A stretch of DNA of 32,721 nt from JAVBNU01 sp031551265. GTDB taxonomy: Bacteria; Cyanobacteriota; Vampirovibrionia; Gastranaerophilales; Gastranaerophilaceae. Position 1 is the stretch's first letter; each line of letters starts with the position of its first letter. Below, piece by piece: positions 15,894-24,987 of this stretch. Below the pieces are notes generated by a model, which was given only the letters and a program-made list of their open reading frames with translations, was not told the origin of the DNA and did no database searches. The DNA is taken from positions 1-32,721 of the forward strand of contig JAVBNU010000056.1 of the NCBI GenBank assembly GCA_031551265.1, in the 5' to 3' direction. Both the position numbers and the translations under genes were made by a program.

Positions 15894-18800
15894 ATGGGAG
15901 ACATTATAGTCGGGAAAGTTAATAAGGGCGTAAGTGCCAATGTGGATAATTCTACGCAAAGAGTTACCACTAAGCCTGTAGAGACGGCTACAGTGCATAC
16001 GATAACGATGAAAAGTCCTGATAATGTGGATAGGCTTGAAAAACTTAAGTTGCTAACTAAGCCCGAAAATAACAAAACTGAGCCACAGCCTGTTGTTGAT
16101 TACAAAGCGCAATACGAAAGCGCTAAAACCCGATTTGAAGAAGCGCACGCAGAGCTATCACAAGTTGGACAAGAATTTCTTAGCGCAAAAGAATCTCATC
16201 AAAAGGCTGTAATAGCTGTAGATAAGGAATTTGAAAGATTTGCGAGTGTAGATGAGAAGCTGTCACCGCTTTACTCAAAAATTAAAACGCAAGGCGGTGA
16301 AGAAGGCTTGAAAGTACTGAGAAATGCGCTCAAAAACAAAAATGCTACACAAAAACTTGCCCCGGAGTTATATCTGAAAGGTATTGCCACATCGGAAGAG
16401 TACGAAAAGTATATCAAAGCTGTCAAAGAAGGTGACGAGGCATACTTATACACGCTTAAAAAGAACCATCCTGACAAATTCAAAAAAATGAGCATCTGCC
16501 ATCAAGAAAATGCTCTTGCCGATATAAAGGCTAAAGAGGTGGAACAATTTGAAACAAGTCTTGATGCTCAAGCTAAGGCTGAGATTGAAAAACTCGCTGC
16601 CGAATTACCTCCTGTAGAAGGATTAACGTACGGGCTTGATAAATATTTTGAACTAAAAGAAAAAAAAGATAGCATTGCCGCCTCAAACGCTGAAGAGCTT
16701 CAACCACAGCTCCAGAGCGCAATTGTAAAAGCAGTTAATGCTGAAAGAGAATTATTTGAGGCCAAAATTGCGCTATATCAGAATTATGCTCAAAATGCCT
16801 CAATCACTGAAGAAGAAGCTAAAAAGTTAGATAAGGCAGCGCTTTCAGCAAAAACAAAAGAAATGTATGAAAACAGAAAACGCGCGTTTGAATTATGCCG
16901 TCAAGATAGTTTTTCAGCTGATGACCTTGAGAAGTCAGTTGATGCTTCATTATTCAAGTTCAAACAGGCTGGTTTTTCGACTTTTAGCGAAGAAGCAGAA
17001 TTTTACGGCAAATTAAATAAAGCTGCCGCAGAAATAAACGAAGCAACAAAAAAAGATAAACCGTCTTATTTAGGTATAGAAGCGATTTTAAAGAAAAACG
17101 GCATCGACAGAATCCCAATGAACAAGGAGCAATTCCGCTTATTGTTGATGAACTCCGTTATGGAAACTGATGCAAAAACAGCCAACGATTATCGAAACCA
17201 AAAAATACTCGTGCCTACACTGGATTATTTGAGCAAATTCCCCGCCGACAAAGAAAGTGTCGACTTGCAAGAGGCAATGAAAAGTTTAACTTCAATCCCT
17301 GAAAATCAAATGACCAGAGACGAAAAACTTGCAGTTATGACAGGTTTGGATAATTTACTGGCGCAAGAGAAAAAAACGTTCAAAACTTCTGAAATAAGTC
17401 TTTTCAAAGATGTTCTCGCTAAATATGGCACACTCGACAACGTAAACACAAATATAGTACGAATGATTCAGTCCGATATGTTATCGGAGCTGAAATCCGG
17501 CGCAGAGAAAATAAATTTAGAAAATTATAAAAAATATGGCGACAGCAAGCTCGTAGCTGCGCTTGCAACTGAAGTTAACGAAACACGCACGGAACTTTCA
17601 GAACTCAAAAAAGCATTTAAAAAATATGACTATTCAGGCAACAAAACTCCTGACGAAATAATCGAAAACGCAATCAAGAGTAATATTCCACTGAACAATG
17701 TCGTGGGCGATTATATAATTTCATCAACAGCTAATCTTACAAAAAATTATCCGAACATTGAACGTCGGGCGATAAACTGCCGCAAAGAAATCGAGAGAAA
17801 CATGCAGGATTATGCCAGCGCGTATAGTCAAAAAGACCCTCTCACACTTATAAACAACCAGATGCGTCAACACCGCCAAACGACTATGGATTGCGCTCAA
17901 AGCGCAATCGAGCGCGAAAGCAAAGAACTCGAAAAGCTTGAAAAAGAAACTTCTGCAATGACGGCGGATGCGACCGTTGCACAAAAACTTTTGAACGCTC
18001 AAATTGAAAAACACAAAGATTTATTTAACAAAGAGGATTTGAGCGCATCAGAGCATTATCTGAAACAACAACTCATCGCAAGCGCAGATATGATTGGTCT
18101 TTCAATGGCAGTCGACAAAAATGCCAACAAAAAAGATATCAAACTATACGAAGGGTATGCAGAATCACTAAAAACAATGAACCCAAAGTCCGAAAGACTA
18201 AATCAGAAAGATATCGCAGCATTAGAAAAAATTAATGAAGCAAAAGTTAAAGAAATTGAAAAAATAATCGACTACCACACAAAAGGTCTTGAGTGGTTGG
18301 CAGATGTGACAAAACGGGCAAGCGGTGAATACTTAGACAAAAGCATGGGCGGCCTGGCTCTCGGATGGAGAGCTTTGGGGTTGAATAAAGAACTTTTAGG
18401 CATGACTTCGACCCAGCTCAGACAAGAACTCGAAATCATAAAAGACAACAAACATATAGCGGCACTTAACGACAAAAAGGCATCAGATGTAGATTTACAG
18501 AGAAAATATGCTATCGCAACTGATGGAAAAGATTTACTGGTCAATCGTAGACTGGGACTCAGCGCTGATACAAACAAAAAAATGGGAATGATGTACTTCG
18601 ACAAACTTGACCGCTCAGCCGGTGAGTTCGCCAACAGCCAACAAACGTGGTCAGAAGGCATAAAAGAAGGCGCTACTGTCGTTGCCGCTGTGGCTACCGG
18701 CGAAGGTGCTATACCTGTGATAGCAAGTGCTGTCGCAACTCGTGTGACACTCGCGACTGCCGATAATGTTCTACACGGCAAAAAATGGAGCGAAAACCTC

Positions 18801-21800
18801 GGCAATGAAGCTGCATCAGGCGCAATTACAGGCGGCTCAATAGCCATTATCAAACCTGCACATGTGTTAAGCAATGCTTTAACAAAAGGCACAGTCAGCA
18901 CACTAGCCGGAAAATACGCTCAAAACGGAATCGTAAAAGCAGGTGCTGATTTATGTATCCATTCAATGGCTACAGGCACAGCTTTCAGCTCAATGACCGG
19001 TGTCAGCATACTCGGCAACAAAGCTATGGGCAACTACGAAGGCTCATTGTCAGACGCTGCGAGCGAAATCGGTACTTCGTTCAAACACGGCGTTTTCGCC
19101 TCAGGCGCAGGCCATGTGTTCGGGAAACTAGCCTCCACAACCTCCAAACTCGGAAGCTCAGTCAACGCATACGCACCAATATATGAAATGGCCGCCAACA
19201 AAGCAGGTTTCATCGGCACACTCACAGCTACATCCGATAACCCAATCGAAACACTCAAAAGCGTGGCAATATTTGAACTTGCCGGCATAAGAAGCACATA
19301 CAAAGGTTTCAGCAATGCACTACAGAACGCTAAAACAGCAACCGAATTCCAGAAAAAAGTTGACAGTAAAGACTTTAAAGAAGCAGTCGACCACCTTTCA
19401 AGAGTCACAGCCCTAAAAGCCAATGCTGACCCTGAACACGTAAAAACACTCATCGATGAAGCATTTTTCGGTAAAAACGGCATCTCAGAAACCATAAAAC
19501 AAACCGCCGCAAACCACGGCGTAAACGCAGCAGGAAGAACCCTCGCAGAAATGTTTGAAGCTGTCCACGTCCAAACCCTCGAATACTTCTCAAAAACAAG
19601 ATTCGCCGCTCCCAACGCTAATAATACTGCAATCAGGCCAACACCAGTCTCATCGCCGCTGCAATCAGCACTACAACAAAACACAATCACACCGGCCAAC
19701 ACGATTGACGTGCCTGTTAAATGGGGACATACGACTAATAATGGCCAACTCGTACAACCACCAAACGAAGGCTTTGGCAGGCTGAGCAGACGCGGCGATA
19801 GCCCTGACCAATTTGTCACAACTCCTATAAAACCGACAGCCAACAAGCCGGTTCCTTTCATGACCATCGCCGCAGGCGGCCGCGACAACAAAAACATGAC
19901 AACAAATGGGGAGCGCAATGACGCGCCGCCAATCAGTACAAGCAACGGTGATATTAGTGGTGGCAAATCACAAAACGATGTTGTAGCAATCAATACGAAT
20001 TCATTCGAAAACTGGATTCAAAATAATAAAATTGGCAACTCTGATTTGGCAAAAATAATTAGCAATCAAGAGAATTTAATGGGTAAAGGAAGCACTCACA
20101 ATGTTTATAGAATACCCGGCAACGATTCATTCATAATCAGAGCCAGCCGTAACAAAATGAAGGCGCCTCTTGACGAAAACGCAAAATTTGAAGCTGTAGA
20201 CAATCCGTTCCCGAATGAAAATTTTGGTCAGCAAATCGGCAACATAGGATACCTGCAAGTTTGCAGGCTTCAAAAAGGAACACCATTTTCAACTGATACC
20301 TATGAAACAAATATGCAGCAGCTAAAAGCGCTTGCTGACATGCCGCAGTCAACCTACGAGAATTTTGTCAGACAAGTACAATTGCTGCATTCAAAGGGAT
20401 ATGGTATTGATCCCAGTAAATCCGAAAATATACTAATTGACACAGAAAATAATAGTATCAGCATTGTAGATATTGCTCCAGTAACAGAAACAAGCACGGA
20501 GAGTGTACTTTATTCTTTACTTCATCGTTGGGTTGATTGGAATGATGGAAATAGCCAACAAGAAGCAGCTATTAAAGAACAAAGCGGAAAAGTTATGCAA
20601 AAACTGATTGATGCTGTAATCAGCAACAATCTTGAACAGCCTTCCGGGTCTTTAAAAACGGTTATAGCCGAACTTAAAGATCGTGGTGGAGACCAAGCCC
20701 ATATTGATGCACTAGATGCATGGGCCGCCGGCAAAACTTCAAGTACACGAAAAACTGATAATGCAAACCAACCAGCTGTTGTTGCACGTAAAGATACTGA
20801 ACCCAAAAATGACATTACTCCTAAAAGTGCTGAGCCTAAGAATCATGCGGATGCTCCTATGATTTCGACTGAGGAAGTTGATAGTTTTGCCAAGGCTGTT
20901 GAGGCGCTTAAAGGCAATAATCTTGAAGGTTTGGAGTTTGTAAAAAACTTATCGGACGCTCAAAGACGCGAGTTGGTCGGGAATTTGGACAGATTTAGAC
21001 TTAAGGACTTTTTATGGTTTGCAACAGATAATAAGCCGGCTGTTTTAATGGATACGGAAGTTGCCAAAATAGTTGAACAGAGTTTGGACACTTCAAAATA
21101 TGATATCGTGTACGATAACAATGATGCTTATATATTAAATAAAGAATTGGTCAAAAATGTGATTGCTGAGAATCGGGAGTTATACACACTAAAAATGGGT
21201 ATGCCACCTGATGCGAGTGTTGAGAGCATATATAAAGGTGTAGCTGACAAACGTGGTGTTTTGACGCACAATGCAGGTTATTTTCACAGCGGTGTGACGG
21301 ATATAGTCGGGCTAACTTTGGGATTTCCAAAGCGCAGCTGCTTGATTTATCCATTAGCTGTCAATTTACGAAATGAGAAAAAATATGTTATTACTACCAA
21401 AGACGGTGAAAGCATTCCAAGAAGTAGAATTACGGACTTAGAGGGCTATAAAAAAGCATTAAGAAACCAGTTTTTCAACTCCGAGGAAGTATACGATGAT
21501 TATAGCGACAGCTTGAGAGCCGAAGTTCTGGACGCAATTGATTCACTTAAAGAGGAAGATGGCCAGCACAGCAATTATTTATTAACGCAAAACGGCGACC
21601 ACATCGGCTATGATTTTGGTCACTATGGCGGGGATACCGAAGCATTGGGCGCGATAAGACAGGGCTTTAGAAAAATGTCGAGTCAACTGCAAGAGATTGT
21701 AGAAAAAAACCGCCCTGCTGCAATAAATACAGACAAATCCTCAAGCGATTTAACACAAAGCGCAGAGCTGAATCCAGAGGCAGCTAAAATCGAGGAACTT

Positions 21801-24800
21801 AGAAAATCTTGCGAAGGTGAAATTGAAATTAAAACGATTGAGTTTGATAGTGAGGGGCAACAAAAATTCGAAATTTATACCGGCTCACAAAGCGGCTCAA
21901 ATCCGGGGTATTGGGGCCGAAATGTTGAAACAAATGAACTTTATTATTTCAAAGAAGGAACGAATGCTAGAAATACAGAAGAAGCTCTTGCTTGTGACTT
22001 CTACAGAGCCGCCGGTGTTCTTGCGCCGGAACTCAGCACAATTAATGGTGGTGAGATGGTAGCCAGTAAATTTATACCGCAAACAAAAGATTTGCATGAC
22101 GGCAAGTCTGCTTGTTATGACACTTTTGCGGTTAGTGCGTGGTTGGCAAACTGGGATGCTGTACAAAATAACAATAGTTTTATATCGGGGAACCAAATTG
22201 CGCACGTAGATAATGGCGGTGCTCTGCGATATAGAGCCCAAGGAGAGCCAAAATACCATCGTTTTGGGGCGATTGTTGAAGAATTTGAAACCTTTTTACA
22301 AGGTGATAATGAATATTATTACAACGGCATCACAAAAGAAAACATTATCGATTCTTGTAAAAAAGTTCTTTCAATTTCAAATGAACAAATAAAAGAGATT
22401 GTTAGCCAACGACCTGTTGTAGACCCTGATGCTCTTGTAAAGACGCTTATTGCACGAAGAAACTACATTGAGTTTTATAAAGGATGTCTTGAAAGTAATA
22501 TTGAAATGACAGATTGTCAAAAAGAGGCAATTAAGGGCTTAAGTGTTGAAGACCTCCAAAGCAAAACTATTTTACCTAATGCATTAAAGTTATTTAAGAT
22601 ATTAAACGAAAACAATATCAATTTTGCAAAGAAAGGAGAGCATCCATCAAAGAATACTAACGCAATTATAAAGTTAATAGAAATGGATTTTGACCCAAGC
22701 ACAATATTAACACAAGAAACATCTATTGATGCTCAGAATATAGGAGCTATATATTTTTTAGGCTCGAAAAATGCTAAAGCACTTACCCCGGTTCAAAAGG
22801 CAGATGCAAAGAAGAAATTTTTTGACCTCCTTTCCCAAGTGAGTTTGGAAGACCAAACTTTTATGGATTTAGCTGACTCATTGAATGTAAAATTAAACCC
22901 CTTATCAAAAACCGAAACAAAGCAGTTAATAGACTGCCTAGGGGAAATTTCAAGCACTTTGGCGAAAATTGATACTGACAATATTGAGATAACTCAGAAA
23001 ATTTCTAACACTGACCTTACAAATAAACTTCTTGAGTTCACAAAAGACCTAAGCATAGAAGAACGCACTCAGGTACTCAATTATTTTGGGCTTGAGATTA
23101 ATCAGAATAAAAATTTAGAGGGTCATCCTGTTAATATTCACGATGAAAAAGCCTTGTCTCAATGTTCTTCACCAGTTAGAGAAGCTATTTTAAAATGTTC
23201 CGGAGCTATGGGTTCATATTTGAGTGCTGAAGGCAATCCTGTTTCAGTACAGCTTAAAAAACGGTCGTTATTTAGCTCTACATCAAAAGCAAAGCAACTA
23301 GAAAAAGAACTAAATGAATTATTCTCGCTAATGCCTGAATTACGCACAATGATAGGTCAAGAAACCGGTACGGATTATACGTCAGACCTTTTGATGTTAC
23401 GTACTATACAAAATTTATCTCACGAAAAAGACAATGATTACGCATTATGCGCTGCTTTGTTCTCAAATATGAAAAATATGGATGTTGCGTTAGCCTTTAT
23501 TGAAAAATTGAATTTGGCTGATTTTCATAAACAAAAACTTGCTTCAATAATGCGCAGTTATTTTAGTATGACGAATACAGAAAATCGTTCTCAAGCCGGA
23601 TATTTAGCAGATACTCTGTCAAATGCTGACGTAGTAGCAGACTTGGGTACAGCTGTTTTGAAATCATTTGAAAAAGATATGCAACGCTATAAAGATAATA
23701 AAGAATGGTGTGATGATATGAGCAGCACAATGCGTACGGATGCGTATAACTTCGAAGCAGGAGCAGTATTCATGCCTGTAACAACTATGCCTGATGCTGC
23801 TAACCTGAAAAAAGGTATTGCAAATGGAGTTGGCAATATTAGCGAAATTGATGGAGTAATTCACATAGAAATTGATAAAAATACTAATTTTGAAGCTATG
23901 GGTTTTCCGAAAGGTACGACATATAATAATTTTAAATTCATGCTACATACTTTTAGAAATAAAAACAATGCTCAAGCTGTGTGCTTAATGTCGCAACTTG
24001 ATAATCCTAATCTTTTGAGTGTAACTTATAATAATTCTCGATTAAAAGGTGCTGGTTATTATGGTAGTAATGATTGTTTTGCGTTTATGCTCGAAGGCAG
24101 ACCTCATTTTTTCCATGTAAATAACACTGATTCAGGCAACAAAAAAACGATTAACAATATGTTAGGGGCCCAGAGTCTGAGCTATAATGATGAAACAAAC
24201 AGAGCGTTTAGAGAACATCGTCAGGAAATGGCTAACCAATTTAAACGTGCTTTTGATTTAAATGACGAAGGCTACGTTAATTTCATTGAAATTTTGAAAA
24301 GAAATCCTGACAGAAGTGCCTTGAATACGGCATTAAAAAAATTGTATTTAGGCAATAACTCTGAAAATCCATATTCAGCTGACTCAATAAGATTTTTAAC
24401 TAGAACCAATCAAGAAATAGAATCCTATGAAATAACTCCGGATAACAAAGTGATAGCTTTGCGTATTCAAGATAAATATAGAGGAGACAGACAAGCACCT
24501 ATTATAAAGCTATTTCAAGACCATTTAGATGCAAATGGTCGTCCTCAAGATATTCAGACCGCATTTGAAGAAATATGTAAAAAATATCAGGAAGAAAACC
24601 CCGATTCGCGTGATGATGGTTTTGTATATATCGACCCGGATAATCTAGCAGGCTGTATAGACCAAATTACAGAATTAATAATAAGTTATCCATCAAGCGA
24701 CTGGAATAATGAAGGTGTTATTTCCCCAACAAAAATCACAGGAATGATGTTACCTGCTGACGCCTCAAAAAATCCTGAATTATATAATTTTATGATAAAT

Positions 24801-24878
24801 CTCGCAAAGAAAAAAAACGTACCTGTTTTTCATTTCAAAACTCCAGAGAATCGGAATGCAGTTGAAGTAAAAAGATAA
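15894..24878 (+). CDS. Giant 2994-residue multidomain protein with two kinase-like domains
   Basis: I know no named homolog. There is no signal peptide. Residues 1-900 are Lys/Glu/Ala-rich helices, probably coiled coil. About 925-1110 is an Ala/Gly/Ser-rich hydrophobic stretch like those in toxin or effector proteins. About 1230-1370 is a Pro/Thr/Asn-rich linker. A first kinase-like domain has a glycine loop GKGSTHNVYR (from G1397), DPSKSENILID (1506-1516) and IVDI (D1526). About 1650-1960 is an unknown domain with LTLGFPKRS. A second, HipA/PI3K-like domain has K2020 (YYFKEG), NWDAVQNNN (D2088, N2093) and HVDNGG (D2106). A helical part and an unknown C-terminal domain (about 2600-2994) follow. 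The ATG at 15894 has GAGAG 11 bases upstream, a long spacing. The reading frame is unbroken for 9 kb. A role as an effector or polymorphic toxin is inference; no secretion signal or immunity gene is recognised. Confidence 0.85.
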   Translation: MGDIIVGKVNKGVSANVDNSTQRVTTKPVETATVHTITMKSPDNVDRLEKLKLLTKPENNKTEPQPVVDYKAQYESAKTRFEEAHAELSQVGQEFLSAKESHQKAVIAVDKEFERFASVDEKLSPLYSKIKTQGGEEGLKVLRNALKNKNATQKLAPELYLKGIATSEEYEKYIKAVKEGDEAYLYTLKKNHPDKFKKMSICHQENALADIKAKEVEQFETSLDAQAKAEIEKLAAELPPVEGLTYGLDKYFELKEKKDSIAASNAEELQPQLQSAIVKAVNAERELFEAKIALYQNYAQNASITEEEAKKLDKAALSAKTKEMYENRKRAFELCRQDSFSADDLEKSVDASLFKFKQAGFSTFSEEAEFYGKLNKAAAEINEATKKDKPSYLGIEAILKKNGIDRIPMNKEQFRLLLMNSVMETDAKTANDYRNQKILVPTLDYLSKFPADKESVDLQEAMKSLTSIPENQMTRDEKLAVMTGLDNLLAQEKKTFKTSEISLFKDVLAKYGTLDNVNTNIVRMIQSDMLSELKSGAEKINLENYKKYGDSKLVAALATEVNETRTELSELKKAFKKYDYSGNKTPDEIIENAIKSNIPLNNVVGDYIISSTANLTKNYPNIERRAINCRKEIERNMQDYASAYSQKDPLTLINNQMRQHRQTTMDCAQSAIERESKELEKLEKETSAMTADATVAQKLLNAQIEKHKDLFNKEDLSASEHYLKQQLIASADMIGLSMAVDKNANKKDIKLYEGYAESLKTMNPKSERLNQKDIAALEKINEAKVKEIEKIIDYHTKGLEWLADVTKRASGEYLDKSMGGLALGWRALGLNKELLGMTSTQLRQELEIIKDNKHIAALNDKKASDVDLQRKYAIATDGKDLLVNRRLGLSADTNKKMGMMYFDKLDRSAGEFANSQQTWSEGIKEGATVVAAVATGEGAIPVIASAVATRVTLATADNVLHGKKWSENLGNEAASGAITGGSIAIIKPAHVLSNALTKGTVSTLAGKYAQNGIVKAGADLCIHSMATGTAFSSMTGVSILGNKAMGNYEGSLSDAASEIGTSFKHGVFASGAGHVFGKLASTTSKLGSSVNAYAPIYEMAANKAGFIGTLTATSDNPIETLKSVAIFELAGIRSTYKGFSNALQNAKTATEFQKKVDSKDFKEAVDHLSRVTALKANADPEHVKTLIDEAFFGKNGISETIKQTAANHGVNAAGRTLAEMFEAVHVQTLEYFSKTRFAAPNANNTAIRPTPVSSPLQSALQQNTITPANTIDVPVKWGHTTNNGQLVQPPNEGFGRLSRRGDSPDQFVTTPIKPTANKPVPFMTIAAGGRDNKNMTTNGERNDAPPISTSNGDISGGKSQNDVVAINTNSFENWIQNNKIGNSDLAKIISNQENLMGKGSTHNVYRIPGNDSFIIRASRNKMKAPLDENAKFEAVDNPFPNENFGQQIGNIGYLQVCRLQKGTPFSTDTYETNMQQLKALADMPQSTYENFVRQVQLLHSKGYGIDPSKSENILIDTENNSISIVDIAPVTETSTESVLYSLLHRWVDWNDGNSQQEAAIKEQSGKVMQKLIDAVISNNLEQPSGSLKTVIAELKDRGGDQAHIDALDAWAAGKTSSTRKTDNANQPAVVARKDTEPKNDITPKSAEPKNHADAPMISTEEVDSFAKAVEALKGNNLEGLEFVKNLSDAQRRELVGNLDRFRLKDFLWFATDNKPAVLMDTEVAKIVEQSLDTSKYDIVYDNNDAYILNKELVKNVIAENRELYTLKMGMPPDASVESIYKGVADKRGVLTHNAGYFHSGVTDIVGLTLGFPKRSCLIYPLAVNLRNEKKYVITTKDGESIPRSRITDLEGYKKALRNQFFNSEEVYDDYSDSLRAEVLDAIDSLKEEDGQHSNYLLTQNGDHIGYDFGHYGGDTEALGAIRQGFRKMSSQLQEIVEKNRPAAINTDKSSSDLTQSAELNPEAAKIEELRKSCEGEIEIKTIEFDSEGQQKFEIYTGSQSGSNPGYWGRNVETNELYYFKEGTNARNTEEALACDFYRAAGVLAPELSTINGGEMVASKFIPQTKDLHDGKSACYDTFAVSAWLANWDAVQNNNSFISGNQIAHVDNGGALRYRAQGEPKYHRFGAIVEEFETFLQGDNEYYYNGITKENIIDSCKKVLSISNEQIKEIVSQRPVVDPDALVKTLIARRNYIEFYKGCLESNIEMTDCQKEAIKGLSVEDLQSKTILPNALKLFKILNENNINFAKKGEHPSKNTNAIIKLIEMDFDPSTILTQETSIDAQNIGAIYFLGSKNAKALTPVQKADAKKKFFDLLSQVSLEDQTFMDLADSLNVKLNPLSKTETKQLIDCLGEISSTLAKIDTDNIEITQKISNTDLTNKLLEFTKDLSIEERTQVLNYFGLEINQNKNLEGHPVNIHDEKALSQCSSPVREAILKCSGAMGSYLSAEGNPVSVQLKKRSLFSSTSKAKQLEKELNELFSLMPELRTMIGQETGTDYTSDLLMLRTIQNLSHEKDNDYALCAALFSNMKNMDVALAFIEKLNLADFHKQKLASIMRSYFSMTNTENRSQAGYLADTLSNADVVADLGTAVLKSFEKDMQRYKDNKEWCDDMSSTMRTDAYNFEAGAVFMPVTTMPDAANLKKGIANGVGNISEIDGVIHIEIDKNTNFEAMGFPKGTTYNNFKFMLHTFRNKNNAQAVCLMSQLDNPNLLSVTYNNSRLKGAGYYGSNDCFAFMLEGRPHFFHVNNTDSGNKKTINNMLGAQSLSYNDETNRAFREHRQEMANQFKRAFDLNDEGYVNFIEILKRNPDRSALNTALKKLYLGNNSENPYSADSIRFLTRTNQEIESYEITPDNKVIALRIQDKYRGDRQAPIIKLFQDHLDANGRPQDIQTAFEEICKKYQEENPDSRDDGFVYIDPDNLAGCIDQITELIISYPSSDWNNEGVISPTKITGMMLPADASKNPELYNFMINLAKKKNVPVFHFKTPENRNAVEVKR

Positions 24879-24898
24879 TTGACTGCTGAAAAATGCAG

Positions 24899-24928
24899 GA
24901 CAAGTGCAGCAATATCTGCACACTTGTC
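24899..24928 (+). terminator. Stem-loop after the giant gene, terminator-like but without a T-run
   Basis: GACAAGTG (24899-24906) pairs perfectly with CACTTGTC (24921-24928), and CAG/CTG extends the stem around a CAATAT loop. It begins 20 bases after the stop of the giant gene. There is no T-tract after it, so it may be a 3' end stabiliser, a factor-dependent terminator or an operator rather than an intrinsic terminator. Confidence 0.4.
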
Positions 24929-24936
24929 AAATCCCC

Positions 24937-24964
24937 TTGCTGAGAGTAAAATTATTACTATAAA
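24937..24964 (+). promoter_or_regulatory. Promoter of the AsmA-like gene
   Basis: TTGCTG (24937-24942), a 16-base spacer and TATAAA (24959-24964) would start transcription near 24971, leaving a leader of about 17 bases that includes the GGGGAG ribosome binding site before ATG 24988. The match is moderate. Confidence 0.5.
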
Positions 24965-24987
24965 TTCAGCAACAAAAGGGGAGTATC

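Noticed and set aside
18272..18901. Minus-strand open frame (209 codons) under the Ala/Gly-rich segment
   Set aside because: Antisense shadow with low-complexity Ser/Ala translation.
19034..19993. Long minus-strand open frame (319 codons) inside the giant gene
   Set aside because: It is antisense to a well-supported coding frame, its translation is Ser/Ala/Leu-rich without motifs, and it results from the codon bias of the A/C-rich segment.
15894..24878. Reading the giant protein as a proven secreted toxin
   Set aside because: No signal peptide, known delivery domain or immunity gene can be seen; the idea is kept as inference only.
24899..24928. Classical intrinsic terminator after the giant gene
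   Set aside because: The stem is good but no T-run follows, so it is listed only as terminator-like.
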